Notes: a model not told the origin generated them from the letters alone. DNA of 64,000 nt from Hemerocallis citrina (GCA_017893485.1 CM030360.1:6312467-6376466); one strand, 5' to 3'. Shown: positions 35,629-48,640, counted from the stretch's first letter. Translations and numbers: made by a program.

Positions 35629-36850
35629 ATTATATAATATAAATTATTATAATATATTATTATTTTATATATACTACTTTATATATACTATTATTATATT
35701 ATAATATTATTATATATATAATTATTTTATATATACTATTTTATATATACTATTTTATACTATTTTATATGTACTATTATTATATTATATTATTATTATA
35801 TATATTATTATTATATATATTATTATTATTATATATTATTATTACATATTATTATATATATTAATATATAATATATTACTATTATATATTATTATATATA
35901 TTATTATATAATATACTATTATTATAAAATATTGTATTATATATATTTATAATATATTATTGTTACATATACATTATTATTATGATTATTATTTATATTA
36001 TTATCCTTATTATTATTATATATATTATATTAATATTATATATATTTTATTATATATATATATATATACTATTATTATAATATATATTATTTTTTCATAT
36101 ATACTATTTTATATATACTATTATAATAATCTATTATTATTATAATATATATTATTATTATTATATATTACTATTATATATTATTATATATTTTATTATA
36201 TAATTTATTACTATTGTAATAAATTGTTTAATATATAATTATAATAGATTATTATTAATATATATTATTATAATTATTATATTCTATTATATATATGTAT
36301 ATAATTAAATAAGTTTATTATAATAAATTATTTCATATTATTATATAATATACAATTATTATAATATATTATTATTTTATATATATTATTTTATATATAC
36401 TATTATTTTATTATAATATTATTATATATATTATTATTTTATATATACTATTTTATATATACTATTTTATATATACTATTTTATATATACTATTTTATAT
36501 GTACTATTATTATATTATATTATTATTATATATACTATTATTATATTATATTATTATTATATATATATATTATTTTATTTTATTATTTTATATATACTAT
36601 TATTTCATATATACTATTTTATATATACTATTATAATAATTTATTATTATAATATATATTATTATTATTATATATTACCATTATATATTATTATATATAT
36701 TATTATATAATTTATTATTATTATAATAAGTTGTTTAATATATAATTTGAATATATTATTATTACATATATATTATTATAATTATTTTATATTATTATAT
36801 ATGTATATTATTAAATATGTTTTATTATAATAAAATATTTTATATTATTA
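35629..36850. repeat. TA/ATT-rich microsatellite tract, right part
   Basis: Continuation of the tract interrupted at 23051, with the same tatatactattttatata and attatta units. No coding potential. It is followed at 36860-37060 by foldback-type sequence (aaaactgttttcagaaaactg) ending aaaacaacaaaccaaacg. Confidence 0.95.
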
Positions 36851-37441
36851 TATATCAGTATGTATGTATATGTCAGAGTATATATACTGTATACAGTATA
36901 TACATACAACCAAACCTATACATACATTATACTCTCATTTTCAAAAAACTGTTTTCATAAAAAATTATTACCAAACAGCTTTTACACTCACATTTTCAAA
37001 AAACTGTTTTCAGAAAACTGTTTTCAGAAAACTGTTTTCAAAACAACAAACCAAACGCAACCGAAACTTTATGTCATGCAAAGGGGATGTAGCTTTTTAA
37101 AAGAAGGTTACTTGATTACAAATTTGTTTCTTGAATTTTTTCTCAAACTGTCCCACTTTTTGAAAGTTTTTTCCTACCCTACTTTTTTTTAAAAATTTTC
37201 AAACCGTCTTACTCGCTTTCTGAAAAAGCGAGTGTGGTTAAAATCTCATCGCTCTTTCAGAAAGCGAGTGTGAGGTTTTTAATTTTCGAAATCCTAGATT
37301 CGCTTTTTAAAAACGACATGTTTTTAACCAAACTTGTTTTTTTTTCAAAAAGCGACTGTGTCATTTTGGTAAATACTTTAAAAAGTGGGTAAGTGTGGTA
37401 AATACTTTCAGAAAGTGGGTCATTTTGGTAACAAGTTCTTA

Positions 37442-38045
37442 GAGCATCCACAGTCGTTTGCTATTCTCATTTCTAAAATTAGCATTTAGCAATAGCAATC
37501 GGAGTAGTTCGCTGCAGTGGTCAAAATCCTAAAATTAGAGTAGACGGATGAACATCATCCGTTTTTAGTTTTTTTTTTTTTTTTTAACTCATTATAATAC
37601 TTAACGGTGATTTTAAAAAAAAAAAAAGGTCAACAAAAAAAGTCAAACCATTCCAAACGGATGATCATCATCCGTTTGGATGGTTTGGGCTTTTTTTTGA
37701 ATTTTTTTTGGGTTTTATATTATAAAAAATCAAAAAGAACTAAAAAAAAAAAAAAATCAGAAATTGAGCCACACGGATGAACATCATCTGTTTGCTCAGT
37801 TCGGATTTTTTTTTTTTTTTTAAATCAAAGAAAATAAAGAACGGATGATCATCATCCGTCCAAGGCCATAAACGGAGCATCATCATCCGTCTTCTATATT
37901 TAGCAATCTTCTATCCAGGCTTCTAACTTTAGCAACTTACTGTACATTCCTATTCTAACTTTTGAGTTTTTAGCAAACCACTGCACGTAGGTTTTCTAAA
38001 TGGATTTCTAAATTTTGAGTATTTAGCAAACCACTGTGGATGCTC
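37442..38045. mobile_element. Tourist-like MITE nested in the Pack-MULE
   Basis: 604 bp with ends GAGCATCCACAGT and ACTGTGGATGCTC, flanked by TTA on both sides (37439-37441, 38046-38048), as expected for PIF/Harbinger-type MITEs. The interior has several palindromic ggatgatcatcatcc words and A/T homopolymers. Confidence 0.85.
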
Positions 38046-38048
38046 TTA

Positions 38049-38280
38049 TAAGAGAAGACTCATCGTCAACCATCACACCATTGTTGCAGAAGCAAAATGC
38101 CTTTGATTTTTTCAAGATGATGCTTCCTTCTTCCACTTTACTATAGAAATTTGGTGGTAGCAGCGAGAATAGACAAGAGGAGATTGCAGTGAAGAAGCTA
38201 TGATCTGGTACCATCCCATATTTCTTCATAGGAGATCTCCATTTGAAGTAAAACTCAATGAATTTGGAGAGTGCCCATGA
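38049..38280 (-). pseudogene. Captured fragment of a plant flavin-containing monooxygenase-like gene
   Basis: After a 3' splice site (gtaacag|TCATGG) the minus strand encodes SWALSKFIEFYFKWRSP, then MKKYGMVPDHSFFTAISSC, LPPNFYSKVEEGS and IILKKSKAFCF. I recognise this run from plant flavin-containing monooxygenases (FMO1-like and related). The frame is open but only about 77 codons long. It is cut by the MITE on its 3' side. The flavin and NADPH Rossmann motifs are absent, so no enzyme can be made. Intron sequence upstream (38281 onward) seems to have been captured too, showing DNA-level capture. Confidence 0.7.
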
Positions 38281-39044
38281 CTGTTACGAACAAAATGAAA
38301 TCAACGAATATAAATTAACTAGTCAGAAGGTTCATGAAAAGAACATGTTTCTGTTCCTCGCTATATGTGATATTCATAGCCATGAATAGACTAAGAGAAA
38401 TAGTGATATATATTTTATTGCGGGAAAGAGAAATTAATGGTGATATACAAGCAATTGTGAAATCTTAGATTAATGTAAGTATCCATAGAACCTAACCCAA
38501 CTAACCAGGAAACAACAATTTGAGAGAAATGTTTAGATTTCATAGGCTCCATGCTTAATGTAAGTATATTGCTTCTTTAAAAGTTAGAATTCTTAACTCC
38601 ATTCAAGGCAGAATATTGCTTCTCCTCCCGAACTAGTTACCAAAATGACCCACTTTCTGAAAGTATTCACCAAACTGACCCACTTTTGAAAGTATTTATC
38701 AAAATGACACACTCGCTTTTTCAAAAAACGGGTTTGGTTAAAAACAGGTCGCTTTTTCAAAAAGCGTTTCTAGAATTTTGAAAATCAACAGCCTCACACT
38801 CGCTTTCTGAAAAAGCGATAGATTTTAACCACTCTCTTTTTTAGAAAGCGAGTGAGGCATTTTGAAAATTTTTAAAAATAGCAGGGCTGTTTTGAAAAAA
38901 CTTTCAAAAAGTGGGACAATTTGGGAAAAAATCTTTTGTTTCTTCTCATAATTATGTAGTTCCTTCTGTTGGATTTTATTTGGTTTAGCTTTAAACATTT
39001 GCAAAATTGCAAATTTCTTCTTTCTTTTTTCCTTTTTTTTTTTG

Positions 39045-39047
<3 letters not shown>

Positions 39048-39075
<28 letters not shown>
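39048..39075. repeat. (G)28 homopolymer
   Basis: Twenty-eight consecutive G after a T-rich tract, between the Pack-MULE and the next MULE-type element. Confidence 0.95.
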
Positions 39076-39125
39076 AGTTTCTGTGTATTATTTCTCAATA
39101 GTTTATGTCCTTTGGTACGGGAAGT

Positions 39126-39906
39126 GAAAATTTTGCCGTACTGACCCACTTTTTGAAAATATTTGTCGCTCCGACCCACTTCCGAAAACAATTAGCGATC
39201 CGATTCAGTTTTGGACACATCAGCATAAACCGTTATTAAAAATAACGGCATAGATTATTTACGTGCCGTTATTTTCAATAACGGCATTTATATTCAAAAA
39301 AAGTGTCATGCCGTTATTTGGAGTAACAACATAGGTTATTTTATTTTTCGACAGCTTGTAGTATCCATTTAGAGGAAAAATTGCAAGTGTGAAAATCTTA
39401 TAACAGATGCTGTTATTTCAAATAACGGCATTCTCAGTACTGATGCCGTTATTTGGAATAACGGCATCAGTTATAATTTTTTATTATAAAAAAGTAACCT
39501 ATTATTCATCATCTCTGACGAATAAGTTAATTTAAAAAAAAAATAACTTATTATTCATCTTCTCTGTTTCCAAACAACGGCAATAGTTCATTTATATATC
39601 GAATTACGTTATTGGGAATAACGACATTATTTATAAGTTTTTTTTACACTTAGAATTTTTTAAAGTTAGAAGATTCAAACTTGTAAGAGAAATATACTGA
39701 TGCCGTTATTCCAAATAACGGCATGGTAAAAAAATGTAAAATAGATGCCATTATTGGAAATAACGGCACGTAAATAACCTGTGGCATTCTTTCCAATAAC
39801 AGTTTATGCTGACGTGTGCAAAACTGGATCGGATCGCTAATTATTTTCAGAAATGGGTCAGAGCGCTAAATATTTTCAAAAAGTGGGTCAGTACGGCAAA
39901 ATTTTC
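39126..39906. mobile_element. 781-bp MULE-type MITE related to the 16839-21787 element
   Basis: Flanks acgggaagt (39117-39125) and actggaagt (39907-39915) match 8 of 9. The ends GAAAATTTTGCCGTACTGAC and the inverse match the outer TIR of the larger MULE. The body is little more than two TIRs filled with AATAACGGCAT palindromes. Confidence 0.85.
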
Positions 39907-40127
39907 ACTGGAAGTATGGTTGAGGTTCTGGTCATGCTAATTTAAGGAGAGACCTGTGGCTGAAGATGAGATGTTTCGAGAGTAGTTCGTTCTGGCAAAA
40001 GTAAAAGTGAGTTTCTTACCGTTGTATCAGGAGTTTATTTTAAGCTATATTGGAAAAGGGAAATCATTAGTTTTGTTGGATTTAAATCTACAGAGTGTAA
40101 GTAAGCACTAGAAATTGTATACATGAA

Positions 40128-41207
40128 CTAGGTATGCTCGTGGGTACGTGCCTACGGCACGTATTCAGAACGATACAACATATGAAAAAACATGTAAACA
40201 GTAAGGGATGATTTATATAGATGTTTATTTTTTAGTAGACGTTGATGTATTGATGTATTTTGAAGTAGGATTATGAAGTGGCTTTAATGTTTATTGGTTT
40301 GTATATTGCAAGATTATTTGTCAGCAGCTCGGGATTCAAAAATAGTATTATGAATCTATAAGAGTAGTGAATCGGAAATTCCTTGCTATGTGTAACTTGA
40401 GCATGAGAGATTTCTTTTTTGATTTGGAGTCTAACATAAGTAGCAATTCATTTTCTAACTACATGAGTTACGGTAAACGCCTCAAACTGCATGAGTTAGT
40501 TCCTCCTTATTTGTTTTTTATGTAGTTAACCATGTATGAATTTAAAAGAGAATTTGTTGTGATGTATACGTGAAGTGAAATTACAGCAGTGCAAATCAAA
40601 ATACAATTTTGCAGCTACAAAAACCCGAAATACAGGGATTAAGAATGTATTTGTCCATAAAAGTACGATCAAGAGAGTCAATTAAAGAATTTACAACGAT
40701 CTTTCAAAGCAGCAAATGCCCAAATATTGAAAAAAAATATAATCTGAAATTGCATAAAATCAAAATTAACTCAGTGAAGCATTCTAATCTAAAACAATTA
40801 CTCATTAATACAATCAGATTAAATATGGTAATTCAAAAGCAATTAAATGGAAGTGAATATTATTGAGTTATGAAAGCATAATCCGGAAGAAAAAAACATA
40901 ATTAAAAATTTGAAAAAAAAACATAATCCGAAATTGCATAACCAAAAAAAACATTCATTGTTTTCTTTTTTTTGTTGACATACTTGGATTTTAAAAAAAA
41001 GAGAAGAAAGAGAGAGAATTATGAAAAAAAAGAAAAGAGGGGGAAGAGAGAGAGAAAGACAGAGTAATAAATGAAGGAGTTGTTTTGTTTTGGAGAGAAA
41101 TTGGAGGGAAAATGTCTTTTGGGAGTAAAAATTTAGACCGTTGATTTTTTTTTCCCCCAAAATGAATGAGAGTCACTTGATAGCATTTTTGTATTTTATT
41201 ATATAGA
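40128..41207 (-). mobile_element. Non-autonomous Helitron
   Basis: On the minus strand it begins TCTATATAATAAAATAC directly after a host A. It ends CTAG followed by a host T, with the hairpin CGTGCC-gta-GGCACG at 40147-40161, 15 bp before CTAG. A/T target, 5' TC and hairpin plus CTRR are the defining Helitron features. There is no Rep/helicase coding; the 40600-41150 interior is AT-rich with an aaagaga-rich stretch. Confidence 0.75.
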
Positions 41208-41559
41208 TTGTTTGGACTTTGCATAAGGTGCTAACATTGTGTTTTTGTTTTGTTTTGTTTTGTTTTTCCTTTTTCCGTAAACTAGGCATAGCCGCACTAA
41301 TTAGATTAATTAACCAATAACTACTTCTATCACTCCCATCCCAGAGAAATTCTGGATTGGAGTGGGTACAAAATGTTGGAAAATGGGTATCTTAACACCA
41401 TTTACGAATCAATTTTTGAGCAATTTTTTGAGTAATATCCTCTATGAATTAGTGAGAGAAATTGATGAATTTTGTGCTCCCCTTCGTGAGTAGATCAAAA
41501 TCAAATATTTATTTGCTCAAAACGGTTATCGGGTGAATGAGAAATTGTCTTCCAAAGTA
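41208..41559. other. Non-coding stretch before the copia element
   Basis: Contains a short tttttgttttg microsatellite (about 41240-41265); no gene seen. Confidence 0.4.
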
Positions 41560-42055
41560 AGGTAGTTGAATTCTGAAAAATGAGTTGAGGGACTTTAGTC
41601 CCATATCGGAAAAATCAAAGGAAATAGAATGGTATATATAATAAAACCTTTTTGGCATTGTAAAATAGCAAGCTAAGAAGCTCTCTCTCGCGCGCGCAGG
41701 GAGGGGGTGTTGAGGATGCAAATCTCAGACCAGATTATATGCAGCTTGTGTGCTTCCGCACGTCCTGTGGACACGAGTGTCGGACCCTCTTCTCCTCCCA
41801 GAAAACTCGCCAGAAACTCTTCTCTGTCCCTCTTTTGGGTAATATTCTTCTAGTTCGGTCGTTCGGTGGTAGAATTCAAACATTGTTCAGTTTGATAGCG
41901 TGGCATGGTGCCTACGCCAACACTCTACTATCGTTGCATCCTGTGAGACATACGCCTCTGCAAACTCCGACACCCGGACAAGGAAAATCTATTTTAAGGA
42001 GATTGTATGATACACAAGTCTCGACACAAATCAGTTTGGTTTTGTAATTTTGTTA
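41560..42055 (+). repeat. Probable 5' LTR of the copia element (ends approximate)
   Basis: Contains the ttagtcccatatcgg word and a ggtatatataata TATA box at about 41630-41642, typical of plant copia LTR promoters, followed about 630 bp later by copia gag. No 3' partner lies in the window, so the ends cannot be fixed. Confidence 0.5.
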
Positions 42056-42269
42056 TTTTTATTTTTCTTTTAATTTGTTTGTTTTTCTTCTTCTCCTTCT
42101 TCTCTGATTTTGTGCCTCTAGATCAAACTTGGTTTTATTGCAAAGAATTTTGTAACCAAAATTTGTTACAAACTTAAAACAGATTTTCATTTCTTTGATT
42201 TTTATTTCCTTGATTTTTGAGGCACTCGTTTTATTTTCATTTTTATTATGAAAATTTACACTCATGTCA

Positions 42270-43230
42270 TATTCAAAAATGACAACTATATCGGAGAATG
42301 TTGTTGTGGCTGAAACGGCCTAATTGACGACTGCTGAAACGGTCCAATTGCCCACTGTTGGTGTGGCACGAGTGCCTATACTTACCGCTGTACCTGTCTC
42401 GGTCTCCCATAGAGAGAAACCTGAGAAGTTAAAATTTCAAGAGGTGGCAACAGAAAATGATGTTCTACTTGACCACTTTGAATCTCGCAATATTCTTGAA
42501 CGAAGAAGCTCCAAATCTAAAGAAAGATCTGCAAGATAACCAAGTCATCACCGTTGTGGATGCTTGGAAAAATACTGATTACCTATATAGGAACTAGATA
42601 ATGAATGGTTTAGCAGACTCGTTATATAATGTTTATATTGACAAAAGAACAGCTAAAGAACTTTAAGAATTCCTAAACCATAAATACAAAACTGATGATG
42701 TCGGCGCTAAGAAATTTATTGTGGCCGCTTCCTAGACTATGAAATGGTAGATTCCAAAATAATAATCAGTCAAGTTAAAGAAATTCAACTGATCTTGTAA
42801 GAGATACATGCTAAAGGTATGAACTTAAGTGCAAGTTTTTAAGGTGCTTGTATTATTGAAAAATTTCCAACAGGTTGGAAAGACTTCAAAAACTACCTGA
42901 AGCATAATCGAAATGAAATGAGCATTGAGGATCTCATTATCAGGCTTTGTATTGAAGAAGACAATAGAGGATTAGAAAAAACGAAGTCCTCAATCATGCA
43001 GTCAAGGCTAATTTGGTAGAACATAGTCAATGTTCCAAAAAGCACAACAACAAGGGGTCCAAGTTGGGGCCTAAGGGAGGAATATTCAAGAAGCCGAAGT
43101 TTCGGAGCAAGTGATTCAAATGTGACAAGCTAGGTCAAAAGTCTACTGATTGCAGATTACCTAAGAAGGATAAGAACAGAGAAGCAAATATCTTTAAATG
43201 CATTGCTTAAGACGTTTCTAATATCAACCT
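42270..43230 (+). pseudogene. Copia gag, decayed
   Basis: Reading in shifting frames gives pieces typical of copia-type gag (VITVVDAWKNTDYLYRN, NGLADSLYNVYIDKRTAKEL, YKTDDVGAKKF, then WKDFKNYLKHNRNEMSIEDL). A damaged zinc knuckle (CDKLGQKSTDC, first Cys position lost) lies near 43110-43150. Several stops and indels mean no protein could be made. Confidence 0.8.
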
Positions 43231-44391
43231 CTCAGATGTGGTCTCAGAGGTGAACATGATGGTTCAAACCCCAATGAATGGTGGACTGACACTAGAGCTA
43301 CTCGACACGTGTGCTCTAACAGATTCTCCACTTTTGAAATGTTAGCTAATGAGAGAAGATGTTTATAGGGAACTTGGCTATTTCAGAAATCAAGGGCCAA
43401 GGCAAAGTGATCTTGAAGATGATTTCTGAGAAGGAACTGACTCTGAACAATGTTGCATATGTTCATAAAATTCGTAAGAACTTAGTATCTGGTTCATTGC
43501 TTAATAATCACATATTTCATTTTGTTTTAGTGTTTGTGTCAAACAAATTTATTTTGTCGAAGAGTGGAATGTATGTTGGTAGAGGATACATGAGTGGTGG
43601 AATGTTTAAACTCAATGTAATGACCATGGTCAAGAATATCAAAAAAGCTAACTCTTCTACTTATATGCTTGAGTCTTCCAATTTATGGCATGGTAGAAAA
43701 GAACATGTTAATTATGATACTTTGTGTAAACTAATTAACTTGAATCATATACCAACATTCCAAATTGATTCCAAACATAAGTGCGAAACTTGTGTTGTGG
43801 CAAAACTAACAAGATCATCCTTTAAAGTGTTGAAAGAAACATTGATCTCTTGATTTAATTCACAGTGATATTTGTGATCTAAAAATGATACAAACAAGAG
43901 GTAGTAATAAGTATTTTGTTACTTTTGTTGATGATAACACAAAATATTATTATTCGTATTTACTTAAAAGTAAGGACGAAGCTATAAAAAAAATTGTTCT
44001 CTATAATATTGAAGTTGAGAATCAACTCAACAAGAAAATTTAGGCACTAAGAAGTGACTGAGGTGGAGAGTATGAATCGTCATTTGCTGACATGTGCTAA
44101 GCATATGATTATACATGAAACTACAGTGCCTTATTCTTCCCAATCCAACGGTGCTGCTGAGCGAAAGAATCGTACATTGAAGAAAATGATGAATGCAATG
44201 TTAATAAGTTTTGGTTTGCCGCCAAACTTATGGGGAGAAGCTATTCTTTTAGCTAATTACCTTTTGAATAAGATGCCTGAAAAAGAAAGAAGAGAAAAAT
44301 CCATATAAATTATTGAAAGGAAGAAAGACATCCTTGCGAATGTGGGGATGTCTTGCCAAGGTGGCAGTACCTCCACCTAAGAAAGTGAAAA
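43231..44391 (+). pseudogene. Copia protease / pre-integrase / integrase, decayed and interrupted
   Basis: A frame at 43359-43853 encodes the pre-integrase region (KGQGKVILKM, NLWHGRKEHVNYDTLCKL, CETCVVAKLTRSSF). Integrase follows with HSDICDLKM (first Asp), FVTFVDDNTKYYY (second Asp) and SQSNGAAERKNRTL (Glu region), spread over two frames. The sequence stops at PPPKKVK, where the long LTR C begins. The next stretch of pol is missing and coding resumes only at about 50204. Confidence 0.85.
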
Positions 44392-44913
44392 TGTAACACC
44401 CCGAATTCCAAATAAGACCGAATTCGAAGTTCCACAGGATCTTTTTACACTTCTCTTCGTACAATTTTACAAGGAATTTAAAACTTTATTACATCAGAGT
44501 TACATTTTTAAACAGCGGAAGCAAAATTTACAACAATTACATGTATGAAATAAAATAACCCTTGAATAGTTCTTTAAGCATCAATTCCTCCTTAGTCTTT
44601 TTCATTCACTTTATCCTGTATAGAAACTGTGGGTACGTCAGTTCATTCAACCGACGCAAGGATATAATATATCAATTTCTCTTACTTAGAAAGCACACAC
44701 TTGTCACAACACAAAGCTACGAGGACAATCCTATTGATGTCGTGTGTGAATGTGCACTTAGTCCTTGATGCAATTATTTATGTTACATGACACTAATGCG
44801 CACTTGTTCGGATTCTATGCATCCCCTACTACATAGGTCCGAGAGAAAGCCCTTAATCGTTCTTCATCTTGTAGGGTTTAATCCCTCGCCATGACTTAAA
44901 CTACTATGGTAAC

Positions 44914-47506
44914 TGTAATGTCCCGAATTCCAAATAAGATCGAATTAGAGATTCCACATGATCTTTACACTTCACTGAGTACAATTTTACAAGAAAATTT
45001 AAACTTTTCAATATACATCAGAGTTCTTTACAAATTTTTTTACACAGCGGAAGATACAACAATGAAAATAATATACAACTTGTACAACTTATTCAATGTA
45101 ATTAATCAACAACATCCTAACATCTTTACTTCTTCATGAAAATGTCCATTACCTGCATAATAAGCTGTGGGCAGGTACAACTGACAAAAATGTTATACTT
45201 GGCCATCCTCTCTATGTCGTACATATAACGATCTCAATACTTTAACAAACTACAAATTTGAATGAACAATAAAGTGTCAAAAGTGATTATTCTAAATATG
45301 TAAGTGTATGCGATGCCTTAATGCCTAATGCACACATTTTATACTAGGATGACACTAATGCATACTTGTTCAGATTCTATGCATCCTATACTACATAGGT
45401 CCGAGGGCAAGCACCTACGTACTCCACATTTAATGGTTCGGTCCCTCGCCATGAAAACTACCCAATAAGATAAGGTTTAGATCATTCCACGAATATGGAT
45501 CCCAGTCTCGGAATCCACCGCCCGACTGTTATAACAGATCCCTCATCATCCAAATCATCCTGCAAGTGCTCCTCTAGCCCCGGTATACGTATATACATTA
45601 GAGAACGGTAAACTATCTGCCCGACTACGCATAGTCTCGGATTTAAAAATAAAAGTCCGTCTCCCACGAAGCAACCACAGTCCCGGAATCTACCGCCCGA
45701 CTGGGTCTATAATTCCGAAATCTACCTCCTGACTATATAGAGTGCCCCACTTACGTTTGCCCAGGTTTACTACATCTTCACTTATGTGCCTAATTCTTAA
45801 GTTCAAGACATGAATAAATTTCCATACCTAGAGTTAGTCTTACCCCCTACCGGACTTAATCAACAAAATACGATAGCTCCATGGCCATATCTCAAAATAT
45901 ATCAGAATTTGATTGAGTGAATTAAAATAAAATGTGACTATCAAGTTTCGAACCCAAGATCTCTTACAAGCAGTGCTCTGTGGTGCACTGGCTAACCAGT
46001 ATGTCCAAGTGTGATTTTTGTTTAGGAGTTGTATTAAGATACTTTTGTTCATCTGTTCTGAAATTGGTTCTTTTTCACAAAACTCGTTTATCCAATGATC
46101 CAATCTTTTAGGATAATGGAATAAACTTTTCCTTTGACTGAGAATGAATTTTTTAAAACAGTAAACCACTAATTTCAAATTCATTTAAAAACATATACTT
46201 CTATTTTTAAATAATTCCTCTTCTCATTTTACATATAGATTTGTATTTTTTTCTCAACACTTGAAATTAAGAATTGTATTCAAAAAATATAATTTATGTA
46301 CTCAATTATACTAATTAAAATTTTGTAATAAAACCAAACATGTCTCTTAATCAACCATGAATATCTCAAAGAAAATTCTTTCATGCAAAGTTTGTATTTT
46401 CAACATAAGTCAACATGTTTCATGGCAATAACTAAATTTGTTTTTCTTTCTTTCTTCTTTCTTAATCATCATGACTCTACGGAATATATTGAATATAAAA
46501 TTCTTCAACAAATTCTCATACAAATTACACATTCGACATGCATAAATTTACAAGCATTCTAACATGATTCATAGTGTTAATTCTTTAGTCAAAATCTTCT
46601 TTTTACTTAGCATGGTGGCTATTACTTAATCACAACAAGCTTATTCTCATTCATGGCATATTACACTAGCATAGATTTTATCTACATATTTTACATCAAC
46701 ATCAACTTATATTACTCATTTATATTTTTTTTTGCATGCATTCTCTACAATTAGAAAGTAAGAAATCACCCACCTCTATGAAGAATGAAAATAACCAAGA
46801 TTGGAGAGACCACTCTAGCTCCTAGCTCCAACTAGAACTTCCTTGTCCTTCTCCTCCTAGCAAGCCTCCAAAGCACAAAGGTACTCTCTTTTTCTCTTTC
46901 TTTTTCTCTCTAAATTTTGTTTAGTTTAGGTGTGACAAAATAAGGAAAAATGTGGGTGTATTTATAGGTCAATGTGAGAGTTTAATTTGCATAAATCTCT
47001 ACCTAATAAATTGCTCTATTAATTTTCCAACCCTTCACAATCCTAACTCCTAAAACTTACAACTGTTCATGATCCCAATCTTTCAAAAACTCAACTCCCC
47101 ACCTCCATTATCAAAATTCGGCCAACCCCCCTTGGCTTCTCACATTCTACGTGCACGTGTTGTGCACTAGTGCACACACATACACAATAATTAATACAAT
47201 TCCTATAGTTTAAAAATGTGTATTAAAAGTTATTACATGTCATGTATGAGTCCATGCACAACTTTAAAATAGGATTTAATTAATGGGCTTGTACCATGGG
47301 CTTTCTTTTTAATCAATTAAATTAATTATCCTAGTAGGCTCTCCTAATGGGCTAGAATCTCTATTTAGGTCCATGTGTTTAATAAAAGACTAAAAAAATA
47401 GTAAATGAGAGTAAGAAATGGAGATGGAAGAATTAGCATGTGCATCATACGTGCAAAAATTAAAAAATACATTTTTAATTAAAAATAAAAAATGTGGGGT
47501 GTTACA
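44914..47506 (-). mobile_element. Solo LTR B nested in LTR C, perfect TSD
   Basis: 2593 bp from TGTAATGTCCCG to GGGGTGTTACA, flanked by gtaac at 44909-44913 and 47507-47511. tataaata at 46959-46966 (minus) and donor-like AGAG|GTGGGTG at 46774-46767 mark its promoter and leader. It has one tRNA-like module at 45929-46005. No internal retrotransposon sequence. Confidence 0.88.
45929..46005 (-). promoter_or_regulatory. tRNA-like pol III module in LTR B
   Basis: Minus strand: A-box-like TAGCCAGTGC (45994-45985), B-box GGTTCGAAACT (45954-45944, one mismatch to GGTTCGANNCC), then TTTT at about 45932-45929. Confidence 0.55.
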
Positions 47507-47583
47507 GTAACTACGGTAAGTATCCTAGATGTTCTATGAGTTACGAGCTCATGTCCAGACAGCCTGGAGGGGAATCCCACATC

Positions 47584-47735
47584 ATGACACGACGCATCGT
47601 GTATAACCTATGGACAATTCAGCCTTCGTCATGGGACATGGCACCACCCGCAGTCACCAAACACCCCACAACCGTCGCCTGCGGTACGGACTCCTGGAGA
47701 CATACCCACGTCATGACACGACGCATCGTGTAGAT
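47584..47735. repeat. Duplicated ACACGACGCATCGTGT dyad in LTR C
   Basis: The imperfect palindrome catgacacgacgcatcgtgt occurs twice about 128 bp apart; both copies recur at 62631-62780 in LTR F. Confidence 0.75.
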
Positions 47736-48478
47736 AGCCTGTGAATACTCTCACGCCGTAGCTCCGAGACCCACATATTCGTGTTTTTCTCTTATTTTCA
47801 TCACATCTTCACTATGTATCTAATCCTTAGTTATTGAATCATGAATAAAATCAATACCCTAGAGTCAGCATTCCCTCTATACTGGTCTTAATCATCAATT
47901 CAACAATACGACCCAAACTTGGTCTTTTCTTTTCAATATCCCATCTCAAAAGTAATAATTCAATGCCGGTATAAGGCTTAGCTACCTTCTATCTTTTAAT
48001 TCCATTTCATGTTCATAGCATTTGAGTATTAATATTCATAAGATCTTAGATAATTCATCATGATATTTTATTTCACTTTCATGTACAATTTCATGCATGA
48101 AATAAATTCATTTTCCAACTTGTTACATTCATAATTCATTTTTTTCCACATAATTCTCTTATTCTCATTTTATCAATCTTAAGTCAAAAATTCACACTTT
48201 CAATTTTCCATTACCCAATCTCATTTCAAAATTCTTTTGAACAAAATATTTATTTTTCTTTATCTAAAGACAATTTAATTTTATAACAAGTTCTTTCTTG
48301 CAAAATAGTCTCAAATTCTCATTTATACTAAGCCAAAATTTATGGAAAATTCTTTACGAAGTCTGGACATAATTAGAGATTTTTCTAATATTTTTCTCAA
48401 TTTTTATTTGACTTTAAAACTCTTAAAGTATAAAAAAAACCAAAAAAAATATATTTTCTCAACAAAACCCGAAGGCCA

Positions 48479-48565
48479 GGTTTCGAACCCACACACAACA
48501 GCCACGTCGGCGCTACAATGACCGAACTGTGGCGCTACCGAAGACCACAGAGTTCAAGGCGCCAA
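48479..48565 (-). promoter_or_regulatory. tRNA-like pol III module 2 in LTR C
   Basis: Minus strand B-box GGTTCGAAACC at 48489-48479 is a perfect match to GGTTCGANNCC, followed by a short GC-rich stretch and TTTT (GGGTTTTG). The A-box (near CTGTGGTCTTCGG) is weak. Confidence 0.5.
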
Positions 48566-48640
48566 GACGAAAAGGAATGGGGTATTAGCCATATAGTTCA
48601 AGTCCAGTGCTATTCGGATTTAAAAAAAAAAAAAGAAAAT

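Larger units (their letters stand above)
37132..38934. mobile_element. Pack-MULE, 1803 bp, 9-bp TSD, with captured gene fragment
   Basis: Flanked by tttgtttct at 37123-37131 and 38935-38943. The ends (37132-37437 and 38632-38934) are inverted copies of about 300 bp containing cccactttttgaaag and clustered gcgagtg / cactcgc words. Inside are a fragment of a flavin-monooxygenase-like gene with part of its intron and a nested MITE. A MULE that carries cellular gene DNA is by definition a Pack-MULE. Confidence 0.85.

Noticed and set aside
45840..46184. 114-codon minus-strand frame
   Set aside because: It lies wholly in LTR B and covers the tRNA-like module; no similarity to any protein that I recognise.
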